Shown: piece by piece, positions 24,340 to 32,312 of the stretch
Position numbering within the stretch: position 1 is the first letter of the stretch
How the letters are laid out: every line of letters begins with the position of its first letter
From: an uncultured Cellulomonadaceae bacterium
GTDB taxonomy: Bacteria > Actinomycetota > Actinomycetes > Actinomycetales > Cellulomonadaceae
Assembly (NCBI GenBank): GCA_947495165.1
Contig: CANLXM010000001.1
Coordinates: 372,001-436,000, forward strand
Length of the DNA stretch: 64,000 nt
Direction: 5' to 3'
Notes under the pieces: model-generated
The model's database searches: none
Told to the model about the DNA's origin: nothing
Seen by the model: the letters and a program-made list of their open reading frames with translations, nothing else
Translations under genes and position numbers: made by a program

Positions 24340-25251
24340 GTGACGTTGATGCAGAAGGCCGTGTTGCCTGCCCAGTCCGTGGCGTATGTGAAGGGCGGGT
24401 ACGACCGTGTGGCGGGGTTCGTGGTGCCGGCAGAGGCGGTGTCTGCGGCTCGGACGCCTGCTGAACTGTTCGTGGCGCATGGTCTTGGTTTTCCGGGCTC
24501 GCCGGTGAGCCGCGCGGACCCGTTCCTGGACGTGCTGCGCTTCGAGCCGACTGCCCAGCTGCGCTTCGAGAACGCGACGGGCGGCACCACCGAGGCCGAG
24601 CGTCAGCTGACTGGAGGAGCGTTCCTCGATCGCCCGCCATTCACTGGTACTGGCTTTGTTGCTGCGGAGGGGATGGTGATTCCGCTCTACTGGCTCGTGC
24701 ACTCCCGCATCCCGGCCGGTGCGGAGCTCGTCCGGTGCCACGCGGACGGGCGCGAAGAGCTGGTGGCGCGCTATGTCGACGTCGTGCACGGGTGGCAGTC
24801 CGGCGGGGCTGGGGAGCGGGCGGCCGCCTTGCCGCAGGTCTCGCGGTTCGTGGGTCCCATGGCGCGCTGGAACGACACCTACTTCAGTGCCGACGTTGTG
24901 GGGGACGAGGTGGTGCTGGTTGCGGAGTCCGAGTCCGCTGGTGAGCTCGGGTTCGAGCGTGCGTCGACCGGGCGGTGGTTCCGGCGAGCGGCGCGTGCCG
25001 AGGTGACGGAGCTGTTCGAGATGTATGTGACCGCCAAGGTCGCGGGCGTCGAGGTGCGTGTTGTTGATCAGTGGACCCAGCCTGACGGTGTCGCGGCTGC
25101 CAGGGTGACGTACCTCGGGCACAACGCCGACATCGCGGAAGGGCTGCAGCTGACCAAGGTGGATGCGGGTGTCTATGAGGCGTCCGTGGCCGTCGCTCAG
25201 CTGCAGGACGTGGTGACGTCGCAACTGGTCCCGGCGGCCTGGCAGGCATGA
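24340..25251 (+). CDS. toxin-tip-like plus immunity-like fused protein 1
   Basis: Unrecognised 303-residue protein that joins both partners of the array. Residues about 1-155 parallel the effector tip: LPAQSVAYVKGG, then GTGFVAAEG, then AGAELVRCHADGREELVARY. Residues about 165-303 parallel the immunity family: ARWNDTYFSADV, a middle VAGVEVRVVDQW, and a late YEASVAVAQLQDVV. In the first half the effector's Arg738 is replaced by Lys (VKGG), so if that residue is catalytic this copy is probably inactive. GTG 24340 is chosen because GAAGGAG lies 9 bases upstream and the same GTG is kept in the remnant at 22624. The role could be immunity, a decoy or regulation. Confidence 0.6.
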   Translation: MTLMQKAVLPAQSVAYVKGGYDRVAGFVVPAEAVSAARTPAELFVAHGLGFPGSPVSRADPFLDVLRFEPTAQLRFENATGGTTEAERQLTGGAFLDRPPFTGTGFVAAEGMVIPLYWLVHSRIPAGAELVRCHADGREELVARYVDVVHGWQSGGAGERAAALPQVSRFVGPMARWNDTYFSADVVGDEVVLVAESESAGELGFERASTGRWFRRAARAEVTELFEMYVTAKVAGVEVRVVDQWTQPDGVAAARVTYLGHNADIAEGLQLTKVDAGVYEASVAVAQLQDVVTSQLVPAAWQA

Positions 25252-25344
25252 GCAGCGCCTGGCTGCGTGCTGAGGAGCTGTCGACCACTCGGGTCGCGGA
25301 CACGCGGTGTTTTTCGAAATGAGCGGGTGGGTGAGCGTGCAGAG

Positions 25345-25827
25345 ATGACGGTGCCAAGCGATGCCGTAAACCTCCCGGCGTCTGATCAATTTGCCGTCTA
25401 TCGGGGGCAAGAGTTTCCCTATACCGTCTCGGGCAGGGATGCGGTATGGCTTGAAATGGACCGGGCGGACTTCGATCAGTTCCCGCCGGCCGATGTTCTC
25501 AAGTGGGGCAGGCCGGACGGTCGCATTCTGGGGGTGCGGGTGCCTGCGTCGACGATCTCGCGCTTCTTCTCGCGGGGAATGCGCGCGCGGTGGTTCGGAG
25601 AGCCGGTCGATTTTTCCGTCGTCGATACCGAGACGGTGGATATCTACTACGATCGCGACCCTCGGTTGGCGGAGCTGATGGGCTTGAAGGGCAATCAGTA
25701 CGACGGCTTCCGGGCGCACGTGCCGTTCGCCGAGCTGCAGGACATCGAGGTCATCGTCACGCCTCGTTCGGTCTATGACTGGTGGGGTACGGACTTCCCG
25801 GACGGGCCGCCTGAGGTAGCTGGCTAG
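25345..25827 (+). CDS. immunity-like protein A' (duplicate of protein A)
   Basis: A 160-residue paralogue of the protein at 21278. The first 60 residues are partly diverged (NLPASDQFAVYRGQEFPYTV) and the remaining 100 almost identical (MRARWFGEPVDFSVVD; GLKGNQYDGF). No toxin tail overlaps its start; 93 bases separate it from the fused protein 1. It may be a solitary immunity gene giving protection against a related effector, or the donor or recipient of a gene-conversion event with copy A. The ATG gives the same length as copy A. Confidence 0.7.
   Translation: MTVPSDAVNLPASDQFAVYRGQEFPYTVSGRDAVWLEMDRADFDQFPPADVLKWGRPDGRILGVRVPASTISRFFSRGMRARWFGEPVDFSVVDTETVDIYYDRDPRLAELMGLKGNQYDGFRAHVPFAELQDIEVIVTPRSVYDWWGTDFPDGPPEVAG
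25529..25816 (+). repeat. 288-bp near-identical direct repeat, copy 2
   Basis: Matches 21462-21749 in the same orientation with about six mismatches by eye; covers the 3' part of immunity-like gene A'. Confidence 0.9.
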
Positions 25828-25920
25828 GTTTCGCGCGTGGGAAGCGCGCCGGGCTACGGTTGAGGCGGGACGCCGCGGCGCAGGGAGGCTGGTCCCGTGA
25901 CGGCGAAGGAGAGTGGGTTC

Positions 25921-26748
25921 ATGCAGGTGACCGTGCTTCAGAAGGCTCTGCTCCCGTGGCAGGCGCGTGACGTCCTGGTGCAGGGAGCGTCCGCCCTCGG
26001 CGGGGTGGTGACGCTCGCAGGCGAGGCCGCTCGGCTGCGCACGGCCCCCGAGCTCGCCGCCGCGTACCGCTGGGGACCCGAGCGCGTGGCGGACGCCGTC
26101 GAGCACGTCGACGTGGTGCGGTTCGTGATGGACCCCATGATGTCCTTGACGGCGCCCCGTGACGTCGGCCCGGTCCCGTGGCCGCACTACTCGACCGGCT
26201 TCCTCGCGAGCGAGCACCTCGTGCGCGCCTGGATGCTGGACCGCACCCGCTACCCCGAGGGCGCCGAGTGCTGGCGCGTCCACGCCGACGGACGACAGGA
26301 GCTGGTGAGCGTCTACGACGGCAGTGCCCGCGGATGGCGCGGCGCCCAGGCGTACGCACCGCCGAACCACCTGGTCGGCCCGCGCGCCCGTTGGAACGGG
26401 ACAGAGTACGCGGCCGACGTCCTGGAGTCGGGCGCGATCGAGCTGATCGCCGTCGGACCCGACGCGCCCGACGGCTTCACGTCGGCGCGGCCCATGATCT
26501 GGACGCGGCAGGTCCCCGCCGCAGAGTGTGACGTGGTGCAGAGCCCGGTGCTCCAGGGCACCTGGCGCAGCACGCCCGTCCGAGTGATCGACAAGGCCGG
26601 CGAGCAGGTGCGACTCCTCCTCCAGGAACCCACCGCAGCCGACGTCGAGCGCACGGGAGCGGCCGAGGTCGAGCCAGGCATCTTCGAGGTCGAGGCCCCC
26701 GTGAGCGAGCTCGCGGACCTCAACGCCTACGTGCGTCAGCTCGCTTGA
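25921..26748 (+). CDS. toxin-tip-like plus immunity-like fused protein 2
   Basis: A 275-residue relative of the protein at 24340. The first half has LPWQARDVLVQG, STGFLASEHLVRAW and PEGAECWRVHADGRQELVSVY, following the effector-tip pattern but with Gln where the effector has Arg738. The second half (ARWNGTEYAADV; VRVIDKAGEQVRLL; FEVEAPVSELAD) follows the immunity frame. GC content is back to the chromosomal level, so this copy seems older and better adapted than the rest of the array. ATG 25921 is preferred over GTG 25897 because GAAGGAG lies 9 bases upstream. A strong hairpin ends the array directly after it. Confidence 0.6.
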   Translation: MQVTVLQKALLPWQARDVLVQGASALGGVVTLAGEAARLRTAPELAAAYRWGPERVADAVEHVDVVRFVMDPMMSLTAPRDVGPVPWPHYSTGFLASEHLVRAWMLDRTRYPEGAECWRVHADGRQELVSVYDGSARGWRGAQAYAPPNHLVGPRARWNGTEYAADVLESGAIELIAVGPDAPDGFTSARPMIWTRQVPAAECDVVQSPVLQGTWRSTPVRVIDKAGEQVRLLLQEPTAADVERTGAAEVEPGIFEVEAPVSELADLNAYVRQLA

Positions 26749-26755
26749 CGCACGC

Positions 26756-26773
26756 GTCCCCTCACGAGGGGAC
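26756..26773. terminator. hairpin closing the immunity array
   Basis: A perfect 8-bp stem (GTCCCCTC / GAGGGGAC, 2-base loop) lies 7 bases after the last array gene and before the stop of the convergent CinA-like gene. Confidence 0.65.
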
Positions 26774-26808
26774 CAGGGGCGCGTCGCGGGAGAGTGCGAC
26801 CCGCGCCG

Positions 26809-27297
26809 TCACGCCCGGGCGCGACGGACGAGCAGCCCGAGGGCGTGCTGCACCGTCTGCGCGAGGACCTCGGGCGGGCCACCGGGGAAGTGCTTCTCCT
26901 CGGTCTCGGTGAGCGCGTCCTTCGTGACGGCGAACCACACGGTGCCCGGCGGTCGGCCGTCCTGACCCTCCGGCCCGCCCGCGCCGGTCACGGCGACCGC
27001 GAGATCAGCCTCGAGCAGCTCGGCGGTCGACTCGGCCATCGCCCTGGCGGACGTCTCGCTCACCACCGGGCCCTCGGGGACGCGCAGCAGCCCGTGCTTG
27101 ACCTCGCGCCCGTACGCGACCACGCCGCCGCGGAACCAGTCCGCGCTGCCCTCCGCTGCGCCGAGGCGCGAGGCCAGGGCCCCCGCGGTGAGCGACTCCG
27201 CGCACGCGACCGACAGCCCGCGCTCAGCAGCCAGGGCCGCGAGCTCGCTGCCCAGCTGCTGCGAACGCTCGGATCCCTGCGTGACGTCGTCGGCCAT
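26809..27297 (-). CDS. pncC: CinA C-terminal family protein (nicotinamide-nucleotide amidase-like)
   Basis: Cytosolic protein of 162 residues comprising the CinA C-terminal domain alone, the PncC form, which deamidates nicotinamide mononucleotide in pyridine-nucleotide salvage. Family signatures are CAESLTAGALASRL near residue 31, DWFRGGVVAYGREVKHGLL, and VAVTGAGGPEGQDGRPPGTVW with the GxTGxAGP-type loop. The Cys-Ala-Glu-Ser-Leu-Thr motif carries the family's active-site region. The ATG follows a GAGGAGAA run. Length and motifs are normal, so the call is firm at family level. Confidence 0.88.
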   Translation of the reverse strand: MADDVTQGSERSQQLGSELAALAAERGLSVACAESLTAGALASRLGAAEGSADWFRGGVVAYGREVKHGLLRVPEGPVVSETSARAMAESTAELLEADLAVAVTGAGGPEGQDGRPPGTVWFAVTKDALTETEEKHFPGGPPEVLAQTVQHALGLLVRRARA

Positions 27298-27372
27298 ACG
27301 GTTCTCCTCCCGGTGCGGTGACGGCGACGTTATCGCGGCCGCACGCCACCGGCACCTGGAAGGAGCAGCGGC

Positions 27373-27939
27373 TCAGCGCCCCTGGAGCGCGTCGAGCGCG
27401 ACCGTCATCGCGGCGGCGACCCGACCGTCGACGCGGCCACCGGGCAGCGTGACGAGGTAGCGGTCGCGCAGGGAGAACTTGCGCTCGACCGACATCACGA
27501 GGTTGCCCTGAGGATCGTGGTAGTCGAAGTGGAAAGCGATCGGCACGTCGACGAACCGGCGCACGAGGGCGAGCGCCTGGTTGCGCTCCTGCCCCACCGC
27601 GCTGATCCCCGCGGCGTCCAGGTGCCACGTCGAGCGCAGCAGCGACTTGGCGAAGTCCTTGCGGAACGCGCCGATCGGCGTGCCCGCGGCGTCGGCGACG
27701 TCGTACGTCGCGCCGAGGTCGATCGCCTGGCGGGCGCGGAAACCGAACACCGGAGTGCTCCGGGCGTCGTCGGAGTAGAATGTCACCTGCTCCTTGAACG
27801 CCATGCGCTTCTGCTGCGCTACGGCGAGCAGCGCACCCTCCTGCCCGTCCGGCCCGACGGCGTGGACGGCGTAGCGGTTCACCATCATGGTGATCTTCTG
27901 GTGCACCGCGAACTGCTGGATCCCTGCGAGCGCGTTCAT
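27373..27939 (-). CDS. LURP-one/scramblase-like family protein
   Basis: Protein of 188 residues with the repeated beta-strand pattern of the LURP-one-related (Tubby-like) family: FAVHQKITMMVNRYAV, AFKEQVTFYSDD, VFGFRARQAIDLGATYDV, then GAFRKDFAKSLLRSTWHL. The biochemical role is unknown; relatives bind membrane lipids. There is no signal peptide. Its ATG overlaps the stop of the RDD gene by ATGA, so the two are co-translated, suggesting a joint membrane-associated function. Confidence 0.72.
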   Translation of the reverse strand: MNALAGIQQFAVHQKITMMVNRYAVHAVGPDGQEGALLAVAQQKRMAFKEQVTFYSDDARSTPVFGFRARQAIDLGATYDVADAAGTPIGAFRKDFAKSLLRSTWHLDAAGISAVGQERNQALALVRRFVDVPIAFHFDYHDPQGNLVMSVERKFSLRDRYLVTLPGGRVDGRVAAAMTVALDALQGR

Positions 27940-28463
27940 CTGTTTCCTTCTCTGACGACGACGGTGGTCATGATCTTGTCGGCAAAAGTCTGGCGCTGGG
28001 TGTCCCACAGCGGCCAGAGGTAGCCGAGGTACAACGGGGCGTCCGCCACGTGCGCGATCTCGCGCAGGAAGACCGTTCCGCGGCCCACCGGCTGACCGGT
28101 CGTCTGGCTGACGAGCCGGATGCCCAGGACCTTCTTGCCGACGCTCTGGCCGGTCGTGCCCTGGCGGTGGATGCGGTTCCAGAACCACAGGGCGACGTAC
28201 AGCACGCCGCCGACGACCAGGGCGACGTACCCCGGACCGGACGGCTCCGACGTCGGCTCGCGGAAAGCATGCTCGGTGACCTCAGAGGTGACGATCGCGA
28301 AGATGAAGAACAGCCACGGCACGAACGCCACGACGGCGGAGTCGATGAGCGTCGCGAGCACGCGCTGGCCCCAGCTGGCGTAGGCGGGGCCCTGCGGTGC
28401 GGGGTAGGGCTGGCTGTAGGGCGAGGCGGGCTGGCCGTAGGGGTGCTGCGAGTCGGACGACAT
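27936..28463 (-). CDS. RDD family membrane protein
   Basis: Integral membrane protein of 175 residues with a Pro/Tyr/Gln-rich N-terminal tail (about 1-27), followed by the RDD domain. WGQRVLATLIDSAVV provides the Arg...Asp signature, and the second conserved stretch is GQSVGKKVLGIRLVSQTTG. Three hydrophobic segments are visible (about 36-58, 80-97 and 140-155). RDD proteins have no single assigned function; some are linked to ion homeostasis. It is first of a two-gene unit with the LURP-one-like gene and is divergent from the ABC exporter. Confidence 0.82.
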   Translation of the reverse strand: MSSDSQHPYGQPASPYSQPYPAPQGPAYASWGQRVLATLIDSAVVAFVPWLFFIFAIVTSEVTEHAFREPTSEPSGPGYVALVVGGVLYVALWFWNRIHRQGTTGQSVGKKVLGIRLVSQTTGQPVGRGTVFLREIAHVADAPLYLGYLWPLWDTQRQTFADKIMTTVVVREGNR

Positions 28464-28567
28464 CCGGAGACCTCTCTCGTCGGTGGGCCTTGTCCCGCCC
28501 GAGCATAGGGCCCACCGGTCAGCGCGCGCGGTGGGAGAAGATGGAGGTCGTCACCGAAGGAGCGTCC

Positions 28568-30433
28568 GTGCGCAGCATCGCCCAGATCCTCACGACCACC
28601 CGCGTGCTGTGGCCGTACTACGCGGGCATCGTCGTGTGCTCGCTGCTGACGGCCGCGACCGCGCTCGTCACCCCGTTCATCCTCAAGGAGGCGACCGACG
28701 CCGTCGTCGCCGTCGCCTCGGGCGGCCCGGCCGACGGCGTCGTGCGGACGGTCGTGTGGCTCGCCGTCGCGCTGCTGGTGGCCGACGTCGTGAACTCGAC
28801 CGTGCAGAACGTCGGCGGGTACCTCGGGGACGTGATGGCCGCGCGCATGCGCCAGATGCTCTCCACGCGGTACTTCGCCAAGCTGCTCGGCCTGCCGCAG
28901 CGGTACTTCGACAACCAGGTCACGGGCGCGATCATCAGCCGCCTGTCACGGTCCATCACCGAGACGACGAGCTTCCTGGGCAACTTCGCCAACAACTTCT
29001 TCCCGATGCTGCTCACGGTCGTCGCGGTCCTCGTGATCAGTGCGGGGTACTCGTGGCCGCTCGCGCTGCTGCTCGCGCTCATCTTCCCCGTGTACATGGG
29101 GCTCACGGCGATGACGAGCAAGCGCTGGCAGGTCCTCGAGGGAGAGAAGAACGAGCAGGTCGACCTCGCGGGCGGGCGGTTCGCCGAGGTGATCGGGCAG
29201 ATCAACGTCGTCAAGAGCTTCGTCGCCGAGCGGCGCGAGCTGAGCCTGTTCGGCCGTCGCTACGCCCGGACGGTCGCGACCACGCGCGTGCAGTCGCGCT
29301 ACTGGCACGTCATGGACGCGATCCGGCGCGCGTTCCTCAACGTCGTGTTCTTCGGGATCTACGTGATCCTGTTCGTCCGCACCGCGCAGGGCGTGTTCTC
29401 GGTCGGCGACATGGTCCTGCTCATCACCCTCGTGGGCATGGCGAAGACGCCCGTGCAGATGATGAGCTACCTGATCGACACCGCCCAGCGCGCGATCGCC
29501 GGCAGCCGCGACTACTTCGACGTCATGGCCGAGCCCGCGGACCGCGACGAGCCGCTCCTGCTGGCCGCCGATGGCGAAGCGGACCTGGACGAGGCGGTCC
29601 CGGGAACGCCCGGGGCGGTGAGCGACGTCGTCGGCCCTCCGGTCGACCTGCCCGACGGCGTCCCGGTCCTCGAGCTCGACGGCGTCACGTTCGCGTACGA
29701 GGAGGGCCACGACGTCCTGCGGGACGTGTCCTTCCGGGTGCGGCGCGGCGAGCGGGTCGCGCTCGTGAGCGAGAGCGGCGGGGGCAAGACGACGCTGGTG
29801 AGCCTGCTGCTCGGGTTCTACCGGCCGACGGGCGGGAGGCTGCTGCTCGGGGGGCAGGACATCGCGGACCTGCCGCTGGCCGAGGTTCGGCGCCAGGTCG
29901 CCGTCGTGTTCCAGGACGCGTCCCTGTTCTCCGGGACCATCCGCGAGAACATCGCCTACGGGCGTGAGGACGCGAGCGAGGCCGACGTCGTGCATGCGGC
30001 CGAGCGGGCCCACGCGGCGCCGTTCATCACCGGGTTCGCGGACGGCTACGACGCGACCATCGGGGAGCGCGGGCTCAAGCTGTCGGGCGGGCAGAAGCAG
30101 CGGATCGCCGTGGCCCGAGCCATGCTCAAGGACGCGCCCGTGCTGGTGCTGGACGAGGCGACGTCGGCCCTCGACACGAAGTCCGAGCGTCTGGTGCAGC
30201 TCGGGCTGGACGAGCTCATGGCGGACCGCACGACGCTGATCATCGCGCACCGGCTCTCGACGATCTCCGCGGTGGACACGATCGTGACCCTGCGCGACGG
30301 GCGGGTGGACGAGGTCGGCAGCCCCGACGAGCTGGCCGTCACCGGCGGCATCTACTCGGAGCTGCTCGCGCTGCAGGCGTCGGCGTCGCGCAAAGACCGC
30401 AAGCGGCTGCGCGACTTCGGGATCCTGGGCTAG
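28568..30433 (+). CDS. ABC transporter, fused permease and ATPase (exporter type)
   Basis: Half-transporter of 621 residues, expected to homodimerise as an MsbA/LmrA-like exporter. The N-terminal part (about 15-310) holds six membrane segments. The C-terminal ATPase has Walker A ESGGGKTTL, Q-loop VFQDASLFSGTI, signature LSGGQKQR, Walker B VLVLDEATSALD and a switch histidine (IIAHRLSTI). An acidic linker of about 40 residues separates the halves. GTG 28568 is preferred because GAAGGAG lies 5 bases upstream; ATG 28541 would add nine residues. The substrate cannot be predicted. It ends by overlapping the convergent HTH gene by 4 bases. Confidence 0.9.
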   Translation: MRSIAQILTTTRVLWPYYAGIVVCSLLTAATALVTPFILKEATDAVVAVASGGPADGVVRTVVWLAVALLVADVVNSTVQNVGGYLGDVMAARMRQMLSTRYFAKLLGLPQRYFDNQVTGAIISRLSRSITETTSFLGNFANNFFPMLLTVVAVLVISAGYSWPLALLLALIFPVYMGLTAMTSKRWQVLEGEKNEQVDLAGGRFAEVIGQINVVKSFVAERRELSLFGRRYARTVATTRVQSRYWHVMDAIRRAFLNVVFFGIYVILFVRTAQGVFSVGDMVLLITLVGMAKTPVQMMSYLIDTAQRAIAGSRDYFDVMAEPADRDEPLLLAADGEADLDEAVPGTPGAVSDVVGPPVDLPDGVPVLELDGVTFAYEEGHDVLRDVSFRVRRGERVALVSESGGGKTTLVSLLLGFYRPTGGRLLLGGQDIADLPLAEVRRQVAVVFQDASLFSGTIRENIAYGREDASEADVVHAAERAHAAPFITGFADGYDATIGERGLKLSGGQKQRIAVARAMLKDAPVLVLDEATSALDTKSERLVQLGLDELMADRTTLIIAHRLSTISAVDTIVTLRDGRVDEVGSPDELAVTGGIYSELLALQASASRKDRKRLRDFGILG

Positions 30434-30663
30434 GGCTGCGGCTCGTCTTCCGGCGCGTCCGCGGGCTCCCAGCGCAGGAGGTCGCCGGGCTGGCAGTCGA
30501 GCGCGACGCACAGCGCGTCGAGCGTGCTGAAGCGGACGGCCTTCGCGCGGCCGTTCTTGAGGACCGCGAGGTTGGCGGGGGTGATCCCGACGCGGTCGGC
30601 GAGCTCGCCCACGGACATCTTGCGCCGGGCGAGCATGACGTCGATGTCGACGACGATCGGCAT
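30430..30663 (-). CDS. small XRE-type HTH regulator
   Basis: DNA-binding protein of 77 residues of the short Cro/C1 type (YozG-like) usually paired with DUF2975 membrane proteins. The helix-turn-helix lies at about 15-40 (MSVGELADRVGITPANLAVL), followed by the family's conserved LDALCVALDCQPGDLLRW. Its ATG overlaps the stop of the DUF2975 gene by ATGA, so both are made from one transcript. It probably regulates its own operon; the target sites are unknown. Confidence 0.88.
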   Translation of the reverse strand: MPIVVDIDVMLARRKMSVGELADRVGITPANLAVLKNGRAKAVRFSTLDALCVALDCQPGDLLRWEPADAPEDEPQP

Positions 30664-31157
30664 CAGATCACCTCGTCGAGCTCGGCCTGCAGGGTGGTCG
30701 CCGTCGCGTCGAGCGCGACCGCCTTGGCGAGCAGCGCGCGCATGACGAGCATGAGCAGCGCGATGCCGGCCGTCCCCACGCCGCCGACGACGACGAGCAG
30801 CACCACGCCGGGCGGCACGTCCTCGCCGGGCGCGAGGAGGAACGACAGCACGACGGCGAGCAGGGTCGCGCCGATCGCGGCGCCGATGATCACGTCGACG
30901 TACCGGTAGGCCGCGGCGCTGAACACCGTCTCCCTGCGCACCATGGTGAGCAGCCGCCAGATGCACACGAGGGCGACCTCGACCAGCAGGAGGCCCAGGA
31001 ACCCGATGATCGCGACCGGCACCTGCACGGGCGAGGAGGACAGGTCCTCGCGGATGTTGAAGGCGATGGTGGGCAGGACGACCACCTGGATCGCGACGAG
31101 GCCGAGGAGCATCAGGACGATCACCCCGCGCAGCGCGAGGATGGCAAGACGGTTCAT
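30663..31157 (-). CDS. DUF2975 membrane protein
   Basis: Integral membrane protein of 164 residues with four hydrophobic segments (about 5-28, 46-68, 88-110 and 118-140), matching the DUF2975 family. The cytoplasmic loop RLLTMVRRETVFSAAAYRYV is the family's most conserved part. These proteins occur almost always beside a short YozG-type regulator, as here. The pair may sense a membrane signal, but this is inference. The C-terminal 25 residues are helical and acidic (ALDATATTLQAELDEVI). Confidence 0.85.
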   Translation of the reverse strand: MNRLAILALRGVIVLMLLGLVAIQVVVLPTIAFNIREDLSSSPVQVPVAIIGFLGLLLVEVALVCIWRLLTMVRRETVFSAAAYRYVDVIIGAAIGATLLAVVLSFLLAPGEDVPPGVVLLVVVGGVGTAGIALLMLVMRALLAKAVALDATATTLQAELDEVI

Positions 31158-31224
31158 GGAAGCTCCCGGAGGGGTATCGACTAACGATAGAAACCTACTG
31201 TAAACCAAGCCGTCGCCACCGGCT

Positions 31225-31285
31225 CCCGCGAAGAATGGGAGCGAGCCGTCGTCCGGAACGACATCTGGCGCCCATTCTTCGCGGG
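31225..31285. repeat. 15-bp perfect inverted repeat element
   Basis: CCCGCGAAGAATGGG at 31225 and its exact complement at 31271 flank a 31-base loop that itself contains GTCGT/ACGAC. It lies between the divergent DUF2975 and LLM oxidoreductase genes. It may be a REP-like mobile hairpin or a regulatory site. Confidence 0.7.
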
Positions 31286-31337
31286 GTGGGGCCGGGTGGA
31301 GTGGGGGACCCGGGGGGTGGCGGGCTAGGGTCGCCGC

Positions 31338-32270
31338 ATGAGCCAGCGCCCCCTGATCGGTGTCATGCTGCCCCGCGACCTGCGCGGCGACCTCGTCCGC
31401 GACTTCGCCCGGACCGCCGAGCGGCTCGGGTTCGACGAGCTGTGGATCGTGGAAGACCTCGGCTTCCACGGCGGGATCGCCCAGGCGGCCGCCGTGCTCG
31501 GGTGGACCGAGCGGATCCGCGTCGGGATCGGGATCCTGCCCGTCGCCGCGCGCAACACGGCCTTCGCAGCGATGGAGGTCGCGACGCTCGCGGACCTCTT
31601 CCCGGGGCGTGTCGACGTCGGGCTCGGTCACGGCATCCAAGGCTGGATGCGCGAGGCCGGCTGCTGGCCGGAGCGTCCGCTGACGTTCCTCAAGGAGTAC
31701 GCCGCCGCCCTGCGCGCCCTCCTGGCCGGCGAGCACGGCGCCGGGACCCGGCTCGACCCGAGCGTCGTGCCGAGCGAGGTCCCGCCGATCCTCCTCGGGG
31801 TGCGGGGCCCGAAGTCCCTCGCCGCATCGGGTCGCCTCGCCGACGGCACGATCCTCGCCGAGCCCGCAACCCCCGAGTACGTCCGCACCTCGCTCCGCCT
31901 CATCGACCCCGCCGGCCCGCACCGCGTCATCGCCTACAACGTGGGGGCGGTGTCCGACGACGCCACGCAGGCCGTGCGGCTGGCTCGCCCCGCGCTCGGG
32001 TGGATCGGGGAGCCGGACTGGGCCGTGCACGTCGCCGAGCTTCCGTTCCGGGAGGAGTTCGAGGCGCTGCGCGCCCGCAGCGCCACCCGCGCCGAGTTCG
32101 CGGCGGCGCTGCCCGACGCGTGGGTCGAACAGCTCGCGCTCGCGGGCACCCCGGCCCAGGTCCGGGCTCGGATCGACGCGCTCGGCGAGGCGGGCGTGAC
32201 ATCGAGCATCTTCATCCCCGCTGGCCCGGACCCGGTCGCGGCGCTCGAGGGTCTGGCGCGGGTGCTCTGA
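31338..32270 (+). CDS. LLM class flavin-dependent oxidoreductase
   Basis: Luciferase-like monooxygenase/F420 reductase-type TIM-barrel protein (310 residues), cytosolic, expected to use FMN or coenzyme F420. Visible signatures are the N-terminal strand IGVMLPRDL, FDELWIVEDLGFHGG, the cofactor-phosphate region RIRVGIGILPVAARNTAFAAME, and FPGRVDVGLGHGIQGWM, typical of this superfamily. The C-terminal GTPAQVRARIDALGEAGV is also standard. No leader is apparent before the ATG. The substrate is unknown. Monocistronic between a repeat element and the dnaK control region. Confidence 0.87.
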   Translation: MSQRPLIGVMLPRDLRGDLVRDFARTAERLGFDELWIVEDLGFHGGIAQAAAVLGWTERIRVGIGILPVAARNTAFAAMEVATLADLFPGRVDVGLGHGIQGWMREAGCWPERPLTFLKEYAAALRALLAGEHGAGTRLDPSVVPSEVPPILLGVRGPKSLAASGRLADGTILAEPATPEYVRTSLRLIDPAGPHRVIAYNVGAVSDDATQAVRLARPALGWIGEPDWAVHVAELPFREEFEALRARSATRAEFAAALPDAWVEQLALAGTPAQVRARIDALGEAGVTSSIFIPAGPDPVAALEGLARVL

Positions 32271-32312
32271 CGCGGCGCGCGCCAGCCAGGGAATAGTGGC
32301 CCCCTCCTCAGG

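Noticed and set aside
25248..25322. A 24-codon frame overlapping the stop of the 303-residue protein by ATGA
   Set aside because: The coupling geometry is suggestive, but the peptide shows no toxin-tail or immunity motif and no ribosome-binding site.
18801..26748. Repeated blocks examined as a possible CRISPR-like or diversity-generating retroelement array
   Set aside because: The repeats are coding and of unequal length, spacing is irregular, and no reverse transcriptase, Cas gene or template/variable repeat pair with A-directed changes is present.
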